Below, piece after piece: positions 44,739-57,700 of a DNA stretch of 64,000 bases. Both the position numbers and the translations under genes were made by a program. The stretch is from positions 3,720,001 through 3,784,000 of the forward strand of contig OZ218952.1 of the NCBI GenBank assembly GCA_965112735.1. The letters are read 5' to 3'. This DNA comes from Phaeosaccion multiseriatum. Its lineage: Eukaryota; Ochrophyta, other classes. Below the pieces are notes generated by a model that was not told the origin of the DNA, ran no database searches, and was given only the letters and a program-made list of their open reading frames with translations. Position 1 is the first letter of the stretch. Every line of letters begins with the position of its first letter.

Positions 44739-46201
44739 CCACGCGCACCCCTTCAGAAGTATCGAAAGTTGCAATAGGTTTGAGAAGCCATCGGGGGGTC
44801 CCAACCCGCCGACCCGCCAACCCGCCAACCCGCCCCCGGCTAGCTCTGCAGAACCCCCTTCAGAGCAGCGAACTGGTTCCGGCGCTGCGGGCAGCGGAGG
44901 GAGGGATGTAGGGATTCTGCTAAGGACAGGGGGGTCGGAGGGAGAAGGGGGGGGGGGGAGAGGGGCATGGTTTACTTTCAAAATACGGACACAGAGTCCG
45001 CTTGTTGAATTGTTTCGAATTAGGAAGTAGATATCACTGACTGTGTTAATTTAAAGCAATACCACAGAGACGAACACAAGAGATGACTAAGAATAGAGAG
45101 CCTGCATACAAAGACCCCTGGGCGTATGAGTGAGTGCACTCACTGCACATACAATTTTGCATACAGTCCACTTGCACCGTCATGAAACGGCACCATCATG
45201 AAGGAACGGTCTGTGTCGGGGGTGGGTCATAGGACGGACGGTCCAAGACGCTGAGCCCAGGCACACCACCTCATGCTGCTGTAGGGCGTCGAAGCTGTCA
45301 GAGTGCGTTCGTGAGCACGCGAGTGATGTGAGTGACGGAGAGTGCGTGTGAGTGGGCCAGCGGGGGGGTGGGGGGGGGGAAGTGAGCGAGTGACTTGAGT
45401 GTGTGAGATCGTGGAGTGAGTGCCCGATTGTCATGATTGGAGCGAAAGGGAGTGAGTGAGTGGAGTGGCGTTGAAGTGTGAGCGACTGGGCGAGCGAGTG
45501 AGTGCGTGCGTGCGCGAATGAGTGGAAAGGAAGCGGCCCGACCAGGGCGTGGTCGCTATGTGAACGAGCAGAAGACAAGTAGGGGGGGGGGACAGAGATC
45601 TAGTACACCATATACTGTAGACTGGGGGGGAAGGGGGGAAGGGTAAAAGGGAGGGGGGAACAAGGAGAATTTTACCCGGGGGGGGGGGAGATTTGTACGC
45701 ACGGGATGTGCACCACATTGATGTAGTACTTACGGGATGACAAGCGAGCCGAAGGAGAGACGGAGACAGCCAGTCTGGCCTGCCCGCAGGCAGACGAGAG
45801 AAGAAGAAGACTTGATATAGATTGTTGATTAAGTTGAGAGGAGAATTGTAGAGGTGAAGAGCACAAGGGGTTGATAACCCTACTGAGAATGGATAGAAGA
45901 GACTACTGAGGTTGACACGTACGGGCTATTGGCAACGTAGAGACTATTCGATATGGGGTATAGTGAGATAGGTGCGTGGGCAGCTCTATCCCCCCTTATA
46001 TCCAGGTGCACATAAGTCAGGGATTTCCGTAACTGTGAGTGATCCGAAGGCAGAACACATTCAATATGTCACACATATCCAATTAACGCGGCTATTTCTA
46101 TCTACACACACACACCATCTCCTCCGTGGTGTTGCGCGTAGGGGCTGCGCTGCCCTTACTCTAGCTCGGCGTCTCATCCCTTGTGGATCGTACAGGGAAG
46201 G
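44739..46201. other. Intergenic region upstream of ankyrin gene
   Basis: About 1.5 kb without a supported gene. It contains CCGCCAACC tandem units (44800-44832), GTGAGTGA-rich DNA (45290-45530), poly-G runs, and on the minus strand a donor-like CATCCC/GTAAGT at about 45735. The sequence just before 46202 has TTATATCC (46008) as a weak TATA candidate. Confidence 0.4.
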
Positions 46202-47577
46202 ATGGAACGTTTCCTCTTGCTCAGGGCGGCGGCGCTGGGCCACTATCAGTCTCGCCTCAGCGCCACAGACAGCTTGAGCAGCGAGGTACGTCATCATCGA
46301 TCATATATCCCGCTCCCAGCAGCCTGTCTCTCGCGCGTGTTCTGTGCCCGGGGGGAAGCTTTCGCCCAGCCAACCTCTGTCCCCCCCCCCTTTGCTTCCC
46401 CCCGCGCGGCGCTACGCTCAGCCCTTCCTTGTTTGGCCATCCTTGACTCACCACCTTCCCGCACCGCTTGGCTTTTCGCAACCGGTCGCTTGCCAGGCCC
46501 TGGACTCTCCGTTTATAGCCACGCATCATTGCGCGACGTCCTCGCAGGCTCTGGCCGACCTCAGCGCCTTCCCCCACCACGTTCCCCCGCTTTTTTCGCT
46601 AAGCTCTCCCTTCGTGCTCCCGCTCTGCTCTCGGTCTACTCTCGCAGGCCACACGTCTCCGCTACGCTATCAAAAACGAGCCGAATACCACCAAGGTCAG
46701 GGCCGCTGTGCGGGCACTCGTCGCCCAGCAAGGAGGGGACAGGGCGTGCCTTGAGAAAGCCATCGATGAAGACGGACGCACTCCAGTGTACCTCGCGGCA
46801 AGCTGGTACCGAGGTGATGTCATCGGTATGCTGCTCCAAGAAGGCGCATCCCCCAACACGCCTGCAGGGCGCGATGGCGACACAGCCCTAGCAAGAGCCA
46901 GCCGGGACGGGAGGGAGGAAGTCGTCCAGCAGCTGCTTTCTGCAGGAGCGTCAGTTGACACCGCAAGTCCTAAGCGGAGGATAACGCCGCTGCACGAGGC
47001 TTGTCGAGGAGGACACGCTACCATCGCCCGACACCTTCTCTCTGCTGGGGCTGATATCGAGAGCCGCAATGAGCAGGCGTGGACTGCTATTCATTTTGCT
47101 GCCTTTTACGGCCACCTTTTCGTCGTGCGGGCTCTTGCTGACGCTGGCGCTTGCCTCGATGCACCGGAAGGTATGGTGAGCGCTTCGCCCCTTTGTTTGG
47201 CTTCTCAGCGAGGCCATTCCCAAGTGGTGGAGGCACTGCTCTCGGCAGGGGCCAAAGTGGACATGTTGGCGGCCGACGGATCTTCTCCCCTCCACTTCGC
47301 GGCTGTAGCGGGGCATGTGGCGGTGATCCGTGTGCTCATCTCTGCGGGTGCGCAGGTGGACAGCAGGAGCGTAGGCAGCCTCCCCTCGACACCGCTACTC
47401 TTGGCAGCGGATTATAACCGCGAGGGAGCCATGCAGGAGCTGCTTAGAGCAGGGGCGTCAGCAGCCGAGGCCTTGAAGTTGGCTCGAGAGCGAGGCTGGC
47501 TCGAAGATAGCGATCGACTTGTGGGCGCGTATGAGCACTTCGTTCGTGGACGTGATGCGGCTGTTCGATCATCGTGA
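46202..47577 (+). CDS. Ankyrin-repeat protein
   Basis: Two exons (46202-46285, 46648-47577) join in phase to 337 aa. Residues about 75-290 form six or seven ankyrin repeats of about 33 aa, with the usual TPLHxAxxxGHxxxxxxLLxxGA pattern. Examples are TPLHEACRGGHATIARHLLS and SPLHFAAVAGHVAVIRVLIS. Such proteins bind other proteins; there is no enzymatic domain. The C-terminal segment ends GAYEHFVRGRDAAVRSS. The first exon (28 aa) is supported by a good donor (GAG/GTACGT) and acceptor (TCGCAG) with matching phase. The intron has several in-frame alternative acceptors, so slightly longer forms are possible. Confidence 0.85.
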
Positions 47578-48121
47578 TGCGGCTGCTGTGGGGGGGAGCA
47601 AGCAGAGCGAGGCGTCGGAGCGAGGCACTGACCATCAAAGGGGGGGAGGGGAGAGTATGTATGCATGTATGGTTGGGAAAGTAGCGAGCGAATCAGGAGA
47701 ACGAGGGGCGAGAGCGAAGGGAGGAGAGGAAGCGAGCGAAGGCAGTTGGGGGCCAGGGGGGGGGCTCCACACACATCAGACGAATGAATCGAACTTGGGA
47801 AGAAAGGTGGCTGTGCCGAGTAGCTCGGGTAGTATCTAGGTTAGGTACGGTAGGGTAGGAAAGCTCCCATCAGGACGGGATTTGTACTACAGGCAGGGTA
47901 TAAGATAGGGAAGGATGGCCTTGATTAGGCCAAGCTAAGCGTGGAGAGAAGGAAGAGACGAAGAAACGTGGACACACAATATTCATTGACACGGCAAATG
48001 GAAAGAGAGAGGGTATGTGCGCACTGGCCCTGCCAGCAGGCCAACCGCAGAGTGTCAGTGTCTCAGCAAGGTCAGAGCACAAAAGTAAGGCGCCATTTTT
48101 TTTAATATATATAAAACTGAA
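47578..48121. other. Convergent intergenic region, ankyrin / ROCO 3' ends
   Basis: No gene is seen. There is an AT-rich patch (48095-48118, T8 then ATATATAAAA) just before the ROCO stop, likely part of its 3' processing zone. Confidence 0.45.
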
Positions 48122-48406
48122 CTAAAACGTTATGTCTTCTTCCTCTTCGTCCTCCTCGTCCTCGTCATCCTCCTCCTCCTCTTCGTCCTCCTCTTCCTCC
48201 TCCTGCTGCTGCTGTTGTCGCATCACCAACTGGTTGAGCACCTCTCTCGAGTCATAGACTGTGGTCCACGTCTGCTCCTCCTCCTCCCGCACCATCTCCA
48301 GCAGCACCCCGGTGGTACCCATGAAGAAGCCTTGGTGGTCGGTGCCCTGAGAGAGCATCCCGACCACCCTCCCCGACTCCGTTAACAGCGGACCGCCTGA
48401 GGAAGT

Positions 48407-48448
<42 letters not shown>

Positions 48449-49758
48449 GTGAGAGAGAGAGGGGAGGGGAGAGAGATGAAGGAGTAGAAGCGAGGAAGAG
48501 AGGAGAGTTTACATATACGTACTATTACAAAGAGGTAAGAGAATCAGAGAGGGAATGAGAGAGACGGAGAGAACAGTGAGAGAAGGTTGCACGCTGCTGC
48601 TATACATCGTGATGCACACCACACCTTACGCTCTCCCATACCCCCACATACAACATATCCAACACATCCACTACACTGCCATCCCCATCCCACCGCCCAT
48701 CCATTGCCATCCGACCCACCCACCCACACACACACCTGATGCTCCCGCTTTGTTTCCCAGTGCGACTTCGAGGGCCTCTCCGTGTCGGGAGAGCATGACG
48801 CGTCTCGACAGCGGGCCCTGCGTTACCATGATGGAGGAACCACGGTGGTACTCCGGCCAAGCAATGTGCGTCAGCATCTGTGTCACCCTTAGGTCCTTGG
48901 ATTCAGCCATGCGCAGGGAGGGCAGGCCCAGTTTCAGTTTGGGTTGGCGGCGCGTCCTATGCCTGTTCCCCTCGTCTCCCAGGAGGTCTGTCCGCCCTCG
49001 GAGAAGCGGGTCCTCACCCAGCCTCTGTAGAAAGCTTGATAGCCTACCGCTACCATTGTCGCCTTGCCACCGCTGTTGCTGCTGCTGCTGCACCTGTTGC
49101 GGCGCCGAGGGTGGGACACCACCAGCACCACCACCACTGCCGACGCCATTTGACAACAAAGAGGAGGGGGAAGATGATGATGATGCGGCATCCCCAGCAA
49201 TCGGCCCGTTGAGGCGATGGGTGAGGCGCAGCAGCACGGGGAAGTCAGGGTGCCAGCGTTCCTTGTCGTAAAAGGCACGCATGCCCTTGTGCGTTACTTC
49301 GACAGTGGCCAGGAAGGTCCACACGGTCTCGCTCTCGCTGTGGAACGTTCCCACAAGCACCTGTTTGTAGTTGGTTGGTTGGTTGTTTGTTTAGGTTGGT
49401 TTGTTAACTTGTTTGTTTGTTTGTTTGTTTGTTTGTTTCTTTTTTGGGTTATATTGTTTCGTGTCGTTTTAGGTGTCGTCGTCGAAGCTACGAAGCTATG
49501 GAGGGGAGGGGCGCATCTTCAACACCTTCAACAATCTCCACCCTCTCCTCTCTTGACCAACAATGCCAACCCGCCAACCCATCCAAACAAGTTTGCCGCG
49601 CAACAACACTCACCACGCTCTTGCCCACAGGTGCCTGCGCCTTGGGGCTCCACACCTTCTTGGACTTGTCCATCTCACAGAACGTGTGCCCCACCGACAG
49701 GAGCAAGCCGCGCTCCCCATCCACCACAAAGGCCGTGGCTTGGTCGCCCACCTGCAGC

Positions 49759-49790
<32 letters not shown>

Positions 49791-51740
49791 TAGAGGGCAT
49801 TGGAAAAGGCATATGGGCAGGCGCATGGGCAGGGGCGGGGGTTGGCGTAGGGCGGGCGTATGGGCAGAGGCATGCGGACAGGCGGCAGGCGTGTAGGCAG
49901 GCAGTTGAAAGAAAACCACAAGTCACACAACACAGGACACGAATCACCAACACGCCCTTCCTCTGTCGTGCAGTGTTGCTCTCACCATGCGCCGCTCCTC
50001 AGCGTTGTAGAGAGCGACCACGCACACGGCTTCGTAGCATTGACGGAGGGTGTCTTCGTTGGAGAGCAGAGACCGCTGACTGCGGCTGCTGTGGCGCAGG
50101 GGGGGCACAGGGCGAAGGGCGGAGAGGGAGGAGGGGTCTTCGCCGAAGGAGGGGTGGCGTAGAGGCCCGGTGAACATCAGGCGGATGTCGGTCTGTAGGG
50201 GGGGGGAGGGGGAGGGGAGGGGGTGTGGGGGAGGAGGAGGAGGAGGAGGAGGAAGAGGGGGGGGGGGCATGAGGAGACAAGGGGCGGAGGAGGGAGAAGG
50301 AGGAGGGCGAGGACGAGGAGGAAGAGGATGGGACACGATTTGGTTGGGGTGGGACGGGCGTGGAAAGGTCTAAACAGCCCCCTTCCTCGGATACACACAT
50401 ACACCCACGCGCGCCCACACACACGCGCACACCCACGTACCTCCTCCAAGCGACAGTCCTCGGTGCACATGGTGAAGTGCTCGGGATCGTCCTCATAGGC
50501 CCGAAGCGTATCAATGGGGAAGTACGCCGCCGCTCGGAACAGATCGTCCCCTCTGCTGTCCTTGTGTGTAGAGAGCTTCTCAATGCAGGCCGGACACACG
50601 GCCCTGCGGTACACAATCACACCCGGTGATTCGTTCAAGGCCTTTTCAATGCCGTCCACCACGGCCTGCAGGGCCTCCATCAAGTCTTCTACATCCACTT
50701 CCTCACACTTGGCGAGCAGCTCCAGTCGCGTGGGCAAGCGCTCGTCCCCGTAGCCACTGCTGTTGCTGTCTCCCGCTTCTCTGGTGAAGGGGGAGAGGCG
50801 CTGTCTACTCGAAGTGGCTGTGGTTGTGGCTGCGGCTGATGCTGCAGAGTCTTGGCTTTGGGCTTGGGGTCCGGCTTGAGAGCTGCTGCTGCCGCTGCTG
50901 CGGCTGCATGTGTCGATGGTGTGCATCAGTCGGAGCATGATGTCGGCCTTCTTGCCACTGGTGCCAATGGGTAGGCGGAAACGGACCTACCCAGGTCAAG
51001 ACACGCACACACACACATACACACCGGGAGAGAGCGATGGGGGGGGGGGGGCGGGGGAAAGGGAAGAAGTAGGCTTAGTAAGCCCGCACTTGACCCTCCA
51101 CACTCGAGTCCAGCAGGAACGGAGGGAGGGCCCACTGAGCCCACTGAAGGAGCCTAGCACGCATAGGGCCTTCCTGAACTACTTCAAAATCACGCACACA
51201 TAACACACACACACACACAGATACGCACCCACACACCCACACTCACTCACCCACTCACCCACCCACCCAACCACCCAACCACCTACCTACCCACCCACAT
51301 ACCCACACCTGATACTTCTTGGCCCGATTGACGATGGCGAGCGAGGGCAGGATGTGAAATACACACCGCTCCAACAAGTGCGGCGGCACATAGCGCAGGA
51401 ACTCAAAGTAAAAGGCGCATTGGCGGATGCTGAATTGCGTCACAAGGGGCCAATCGATGCGTGTCTCTCGCAGCACGCACGGTACAATGTATCTAATGGG
51501 TAGGTGGACGGGTGGGCAGGTAGACAGGGTGGATGGGTGGAAAGATGGACGGATTGACGGATGGATGGGTAGGTGAGTAGAGGGGTAGATAGATGGGATG
51601 GATGGATGGATCGGCACATGGGTAGATGGATACATGGATAGCAAAGCGAGGAGGCAAGCAAGCCAGCAAGTAAGAACCTCTAGTCGGCAAGCCCTACACT
51701 CCCACGCACCTTTGTGTCTCCGGTGGCGGCTGTATCACCA

Positions 51741-51777
<37 letters not shown>

Positions 51778-54700
51778 GTGGTCTCCGCTTGGCGCCTTCA
51801 CCGGCGCACCATACGTACTCGCACTAGAAGGAGGAGCAGCGGCAGCACTAGCAGTAGCGCTGGTAGTGGGGTCGGTGTCCTTGTCTTCGAGGATGGTGGG
51901 CACGAGCACACTAAAGGCCTGCATAAGGCTCATCAAGAAGGACGTGCGTCTCTCCTCGGCGAAGAAGGCCTCCATCGACGCTCCGTACCTCTCCTTTTGG
52001 CTCTTCTTGATCTGGGCACTCTCCACCAGCAGCAGTCGGACTACCTCCGCGGACACTGGAGGGGAGGGACGGGAGGGAGGGAGGGAGGGAGGGAGGCGAG
52101 CACGAAGGGAGGAAGAGAGAGACATTGGGACCGCCAAGAATGAGTCCGGTACGAGGCAGTTTGATCGTACGACCACACAACATAAAACGTCTGTTGGGTT
52201 GCTCCCATTCAAGCGGGCACGTCTACCCCTTTCCCTCCGTCGCCTCTGGTGCCATCTGCCGCCCGCCATTTGCTGCCTTCCTCCCTCACCCCTCACCCCT
52301 CCCTCGTCACCCCTCACTTCACAACTTTCACACCTCCTCTGTCACTACTCCCTCCCTCACCTCGTCCGTTCATGCGGAGGTCGTACAGCAGATCATCTCC
52401 GTGGGCTCCCTTGATCTTCCTGAGGCTTGCCACCTGATGCAACAGACGCGATGACCAATCACTTCACGTTCAGCTCCAATTTCAATCATATAGCTCTAGC
52501 TCGATCAGCGACGCTATGATAAAATACTGTACTAGTGTCATCATTGACGCCCTGATCGATGGCCATGTCGACACTCACGCTCCTCTCCTGGCTGAGCTCC
52601 ACTCACTTAGTCACTCACTCATTCAGTCAGTCAGTCACTCAGTCAGTCACTCAGTCAGTCAGTCAGTCAGTCCGTCCGTCCGTCAGTCACCAGTTCCTTA
52701 CTCACTCACTCACTCACTCACTCACTCACTCACTCACCTGGTCGTACAAGTCCGGCCTGACAATGACTTCGATGGCCGAGAGTAGCCACAGAGGGTCCAA
52801 GAACACAAACTCGTCCAGCGAGGAGGAGGAGGAGCAGGAGGAGGGCAAAACAGAGTTTCCCGCCGAAGCCCAGGACGAAGGCGATCCGAAGAACTCCACC
52901 TGCAGACAGGCAGGCAAGAGGCAAGACAAGACGAGAGAAGCAGGCAAGACGAACAGGCAAGAAAAGAAAAGACAAGCAAACCACAAGCAAGCAAACAAGC
53001 AAGCGGTTGGGTGCCAGTCGGTGGTAAGCAGCGTGACCGGCTCCATCCCAACCATCTCTCTCCTCTTCCTTCGTCCTCTCTCCTCCCCTCCCCTCCCCCA
53101 CTTGTACCCCCCCACCCCCTTCAGCTCTCCTTCCTCCCCCTCCCCTCCCCTTACCTCCCCCAAGTCGTTGAGCCAGCTCAACGCACTTCTCACAGCGTCC
53201 AGCGACAACGGCTGGAAGGGCGCCACCGGAGCCGCTGGAGGCAGAACAACAGATGGCGAGGCCGTCTCCCCATAGAATGCACGTGTACCACCAACTTTGC
53301 TACCATCTCTGCTGCCATCTCTAAGGCCCTCTGTCTCCCCCCTTCCCATGGAGGAGGAGGAGGAGGAGGAGGAGGTGGGGGAGTATGAAGAGGAGGATGA
53401 TCCGGAGGAGACGGAGCTGGACGATGACTCTCTCTGGGTGAGGGAGACGAAGTCTTTGAGGCTGATGAGACAGCATCCCGCGCTCTTGAGCTCCTGCACG
53501 CGCTCCTCGACGCGTTTGTAGGTAGGAGGCACCTTCAAGGGGAGAGGGAGGGAGAGGCGGAGGAGGAGAGAGAGGGGAGGGAGGGAGGGAGGGAGGGAGA
53601 GGAGGACAGGAGCGCAGAGAGCAGTGTTTAGCAAGGGGGGCAGAGACCGAAATGTGGAGAGATCGCTCACTTCCTCCCTCCCCCCCCCCCTCTCACTCAT
53701 TCACTCACTCAATCACTCAACTCTATTAGTGACTCACCCATTTACCCACTCTCCCATCCACCCACCCACTCACTCACTCACTCGCTCACTCACTCACTCA
53801 CTCACTCACTCACTCACTCACCCACTCACTCACCCACTCAACCACTCACCCACCCACTCACTCACTCACCCACTCACTCACTCAACTCACCTGCGAAACT
53901 CGAAACACGCTTCTGTCTCTCGCCAGCGCCAAAATCTCCCGTCGGAGAGGGTCGATCCCTTCCTTTGTGACGCAACTCACCCCCGCCATGGGGTACTGGG
54001 CAAACAGGGGTCGGTTGTTGAGCAGCTGAGAAGCCTTACGCTTAACACGCTCCCCCTCGCCCACCCTGCTGAGCCGTCTCAGTTCTTCCACCGCCACGGC
54101 CTCGTTGTCCTTTAGTCTGTGCAGTACTCGAGCGCGGCACTGCTCGAGCTCCTCGGGGCCGGAGAGGAGGTCGGTGTGAGTGGCCACGAGGAGCATTTTC
54201 GCACCGGGCACCTTTGGGGGTGGGGGGGCGGGGAGAGGGAGAGAAGGGGGAAGGGGGGAGGGAGAGAAGGGGGCAGGGGAGAGAAAGAGAGGGGGGGAGG
54301 GGGGAGGGAGAGAGGGAGGGGAGGGGAGGGGAGAGGGGTAGAGGGAGAGAGGAGGGGAGGAGAGGGGAGACGGCCGAAGGGAGAGGGAGAGACGGGGAGA
54401 GGGAGGGAGGGGAGGAGGACAGGGGGGGAGGGGGGAGGGGAGAGGCATATGGGCATATGGTGAGTGAGTAGCGGTACAACGCAGTAGTTCAGACAACCAC
54501 ACCCCCCCCCCCAAAACCAACAACAATACCGACACCACCACCACCACACACACCACCACCACCACCACCACCACCACCAATAACAACAACTCATCCGCCC
54601 ACCCACTCACTCACACCCACCCACCCACCCACCAAACCCCGCACGCACGTACCCCCGCACGCACCCACCCACTCACCCTGGTCTGCAGACAGTCCACCCA

Positions 54701-57700
54701 GAACTGCACCTTGTCGTCCACGTCTTTGTTCCCCTGCACGGCACGCGCATCAAACACAATGACATAGAGTGCATTCTTGGAGAGGAAGATGTTATGCACG
54801 CCCTGGTAAATGGGACCAGGCTGGCCGCCCCAGCAGGGAGAGAGGGAGAGGTCCCACATCTTGAGCTCGAGAGGAGGGTCCTGCAGTGCCGCGGATGATG
54901 AAGCTGCTGATGATGACGATGAAGCTGATGATACTGCTGCCTCGCCCGATGCTTCCCCTGATGCCTCTCCCGACGCCTCTCCCGATGAGGCCTCCGCCTC
55001 TCCTCCAGAGGCCTCTGCCGCCTCTTGCTCTTGTACCGCCGCCGCTGCTGCTGCCTCCTCCCAGGAGCTGATACGCACCCCGAGAGTGGGCGACGCCAGG
55101 GGCAAGTTCTGTGTAGCAGCGCCCTCTCTCCCCTCCTTCAATGCCGCACAGAGGCTCGTTCTCCCTCCTCCGTCGTGCCCCATAAACACCACTTTGAGGC
55201 GTTGAGGTGCCGTCGCTTGCGTGATGGTGGAGGTGGAGGTGGAGCCCTCTGAGCTCATACGAACAAGGCTCCCTCCTCCTCGAGAGGGCGACGTCGCCAG
55301 GGCGGCTTCTCTTGGAGGACCAACAGTACCAGTTGGTGATACAACAGAAGCCGCAGACGCAGCAGGAGCAGCAGGAGGACCGGAGCTGAGGAGGACCTCC
55401 TGCTCCGCCTTGGATTGAGCCTTCCTGCTCTTGCTGCTTGATCTCCCCAGAGATTTCTTGCCCCCTGCTTTCCCTCCCCACCAGCTGTCCACGCCCCCTT
55501 TACGCCCTGCTCCTCCCTCCCCGGCCGCGCCTTCTTCCCTTACTGCCGGCGCTACTGCTGCTGCTTCCTCTGAGGCCAAAGCATCCTGCTCGTAACACAC
55601 GGCCGCGTCTCTGAAGTACTGAAAGATGGGTTCGACGCCCCTCTCTGTGATCTCCGGCGGTGGTAGGATCATGGGATTGTGCCGGACCTGTTGGTTGTTC
55701 GCCACAGAGAAACCGCGGCCAGGAGAGAGGGCAAGACACGGAGGGGAGGAGGTGACTTAGAGAGGGTTAATAAAGGACTGCGAGGATGCACACCACACAC
55801 ACACGCACACACTTACCTGTATGACCCTGAGGTTGGTCAGGGTGGTAATTTGCTCCGGCAAGTCGCTCAGCAGATTGTTCTCCAGCTTGAGTTTCACGAG
55901 GTTGGGCATTCTTTCCAAATCCTCTCCCTTGATATAGTGCAGGTTGTTAAAGCCCAAATCAAGCACCTCCAAGCTCGCCATCATGGTCCCCGGCGCAGCC
56001 TTTGCTGCTGCGCCATCCCCTTGCGGCGGCTGTTGCGTACCTTCACCTCCTTCCCCACCGGTGCTTTGCTGCCCCCTCCACTCCCCTCCCTCCATCTCCT
56101 TCCTAGCCCCCTTCTCTTCCTCTTGCTCTTCCTCCTCCTCCCCCTCCTCTGGTAACAGCAGCTGTGCCATTTGGTTGCCGTACATGATGAGCTTCTTGAG
56201 TCGAGGCGGTAGACACCGCTTCGGATCCGGAAAGGCGTCGAACTCGTTGCTGGTCAGGTTCAGCACCCGAAGCTTCGGCAGCGCCTTGGCCATTCCCAGA
56301 GGCAAACTCCGAAGCCGATTCCCCTCCAAATTCAGGCTATCCAGGTCAGAGAAGAGCTTGTAGAAGGCCAACGCCGGCGCCGGGGCAGGGGCAGGGGGGC
56401 ACAACGTGCCAAAGCTGGGCAGCGAAGTGAGACCCGGATTGCCCCCAAAGAGAGAAGACATGCTCGAGTTGCTCCCGTTGCTGCTCAGTCGACTCATGAG
56501 GCGGGTAGGGATAGGGAGGGCACCACTGGAAGAGATGGCACGGGAAGGAATGGCACCTGCTGCTGGTGGTGGGGGTGGTGGGAGGGGGAGGGACATCGAA
56601 GAGGACGAAGAGGAGGAGACGCTCCGCCGGCGGTCACCGCCCCCCTCCCCGCCGTCCTCCATAGCTCCTCCTTCTCCTCCTTCTCCTTCTCCTCCTCCTC
56701 CTCCTCCTCCTGCCACTGCTGCTGCTACGGACGCTGTATCACCAACAACTGCTGCTGCAGCACCCGCCTCCACCCCTCCTCCCTCCCGTCCACTTAACCC
56801 CACCCCTCCTCCCCCCCCCCCGGCCACAGCCGCCGAGCGAGCTGCAAAGGGCGTGAGAGGCAGGGTCGTGATTTTGTTGTAGCTGAGGTCTAGCACACGC
56901 ACACGGCGCACGCTCATGCGGACCTTCCTTCTCGCCAGTCGTTCACTACTACCCACGTCGTCGCCGGAGTCTCCAAACCATTCCTCCCTACCGCCGCTCT
57001 CGTCGTCATCATCATCGTCTTCGTCCTCTTCCTCGTCCACTGCCCCTCCTCCACCCATTGCTGTCCCTTCACGCTCCTGCTGCCCGGCGCTCTGTCCGTC
57101 CTCACCCCCCCCCAAGATCATGGTTGAAGAAGCGCCGCCTAGCAAGCCTCCATCCCCTGCTTCCCCCAACGCTTGGTCTCCCCCGCCCCCCACTCCTGCT
57201 GCTGCTGTATCACCAACTGGTGCTGCTGTTCCACTCTCATCAACGAAGCTCCCCTTCCGAAGCCCCCCACCCCAACCTCCTCCTCCTCCTCCTCCTCCTC
57301 CTCCATCCACCGACAAGTTGCTGCTGCTACTGCTGCTACCGCTAATGCCCCTACTACCCAGTCCATTACCACCACCAAGACCAGCACCCGCTGCCCGCCT
57401 AGGTCCGTTCCTCCCTCTCGAGCATACCTGCAGCACCGTGTTCAAGCTCTCAAGTGAGCGAAGTTCAAAAGATCCCAAGTCGAGCCTACGACACGTCCGT
57501 CGAGAGGTCTTGCGGCCCCTCTGTCCACCCCCGCGGGGCCCTCCTCCTCCTCCTCCTCCTCCTCGCTTGCCCCCCCCCCAGCCTGCCATTCCCACGTGGC
57601 CGCTGGCCAGCGCTGCCAACGCATCATACACTCGAAATCTGTCATTCATTTCCTCCGCATGTCGCCGCTGCAGCCGCTGCTGCTCCTGCTGCTGGTGCTG

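Noticed and set aside
53283-53296. GTACCACCAAC as an element copy in ROCO exon 5
   Set aside because: It has one mismatch in the core and no CAG/CTG flank, so it may be chance.
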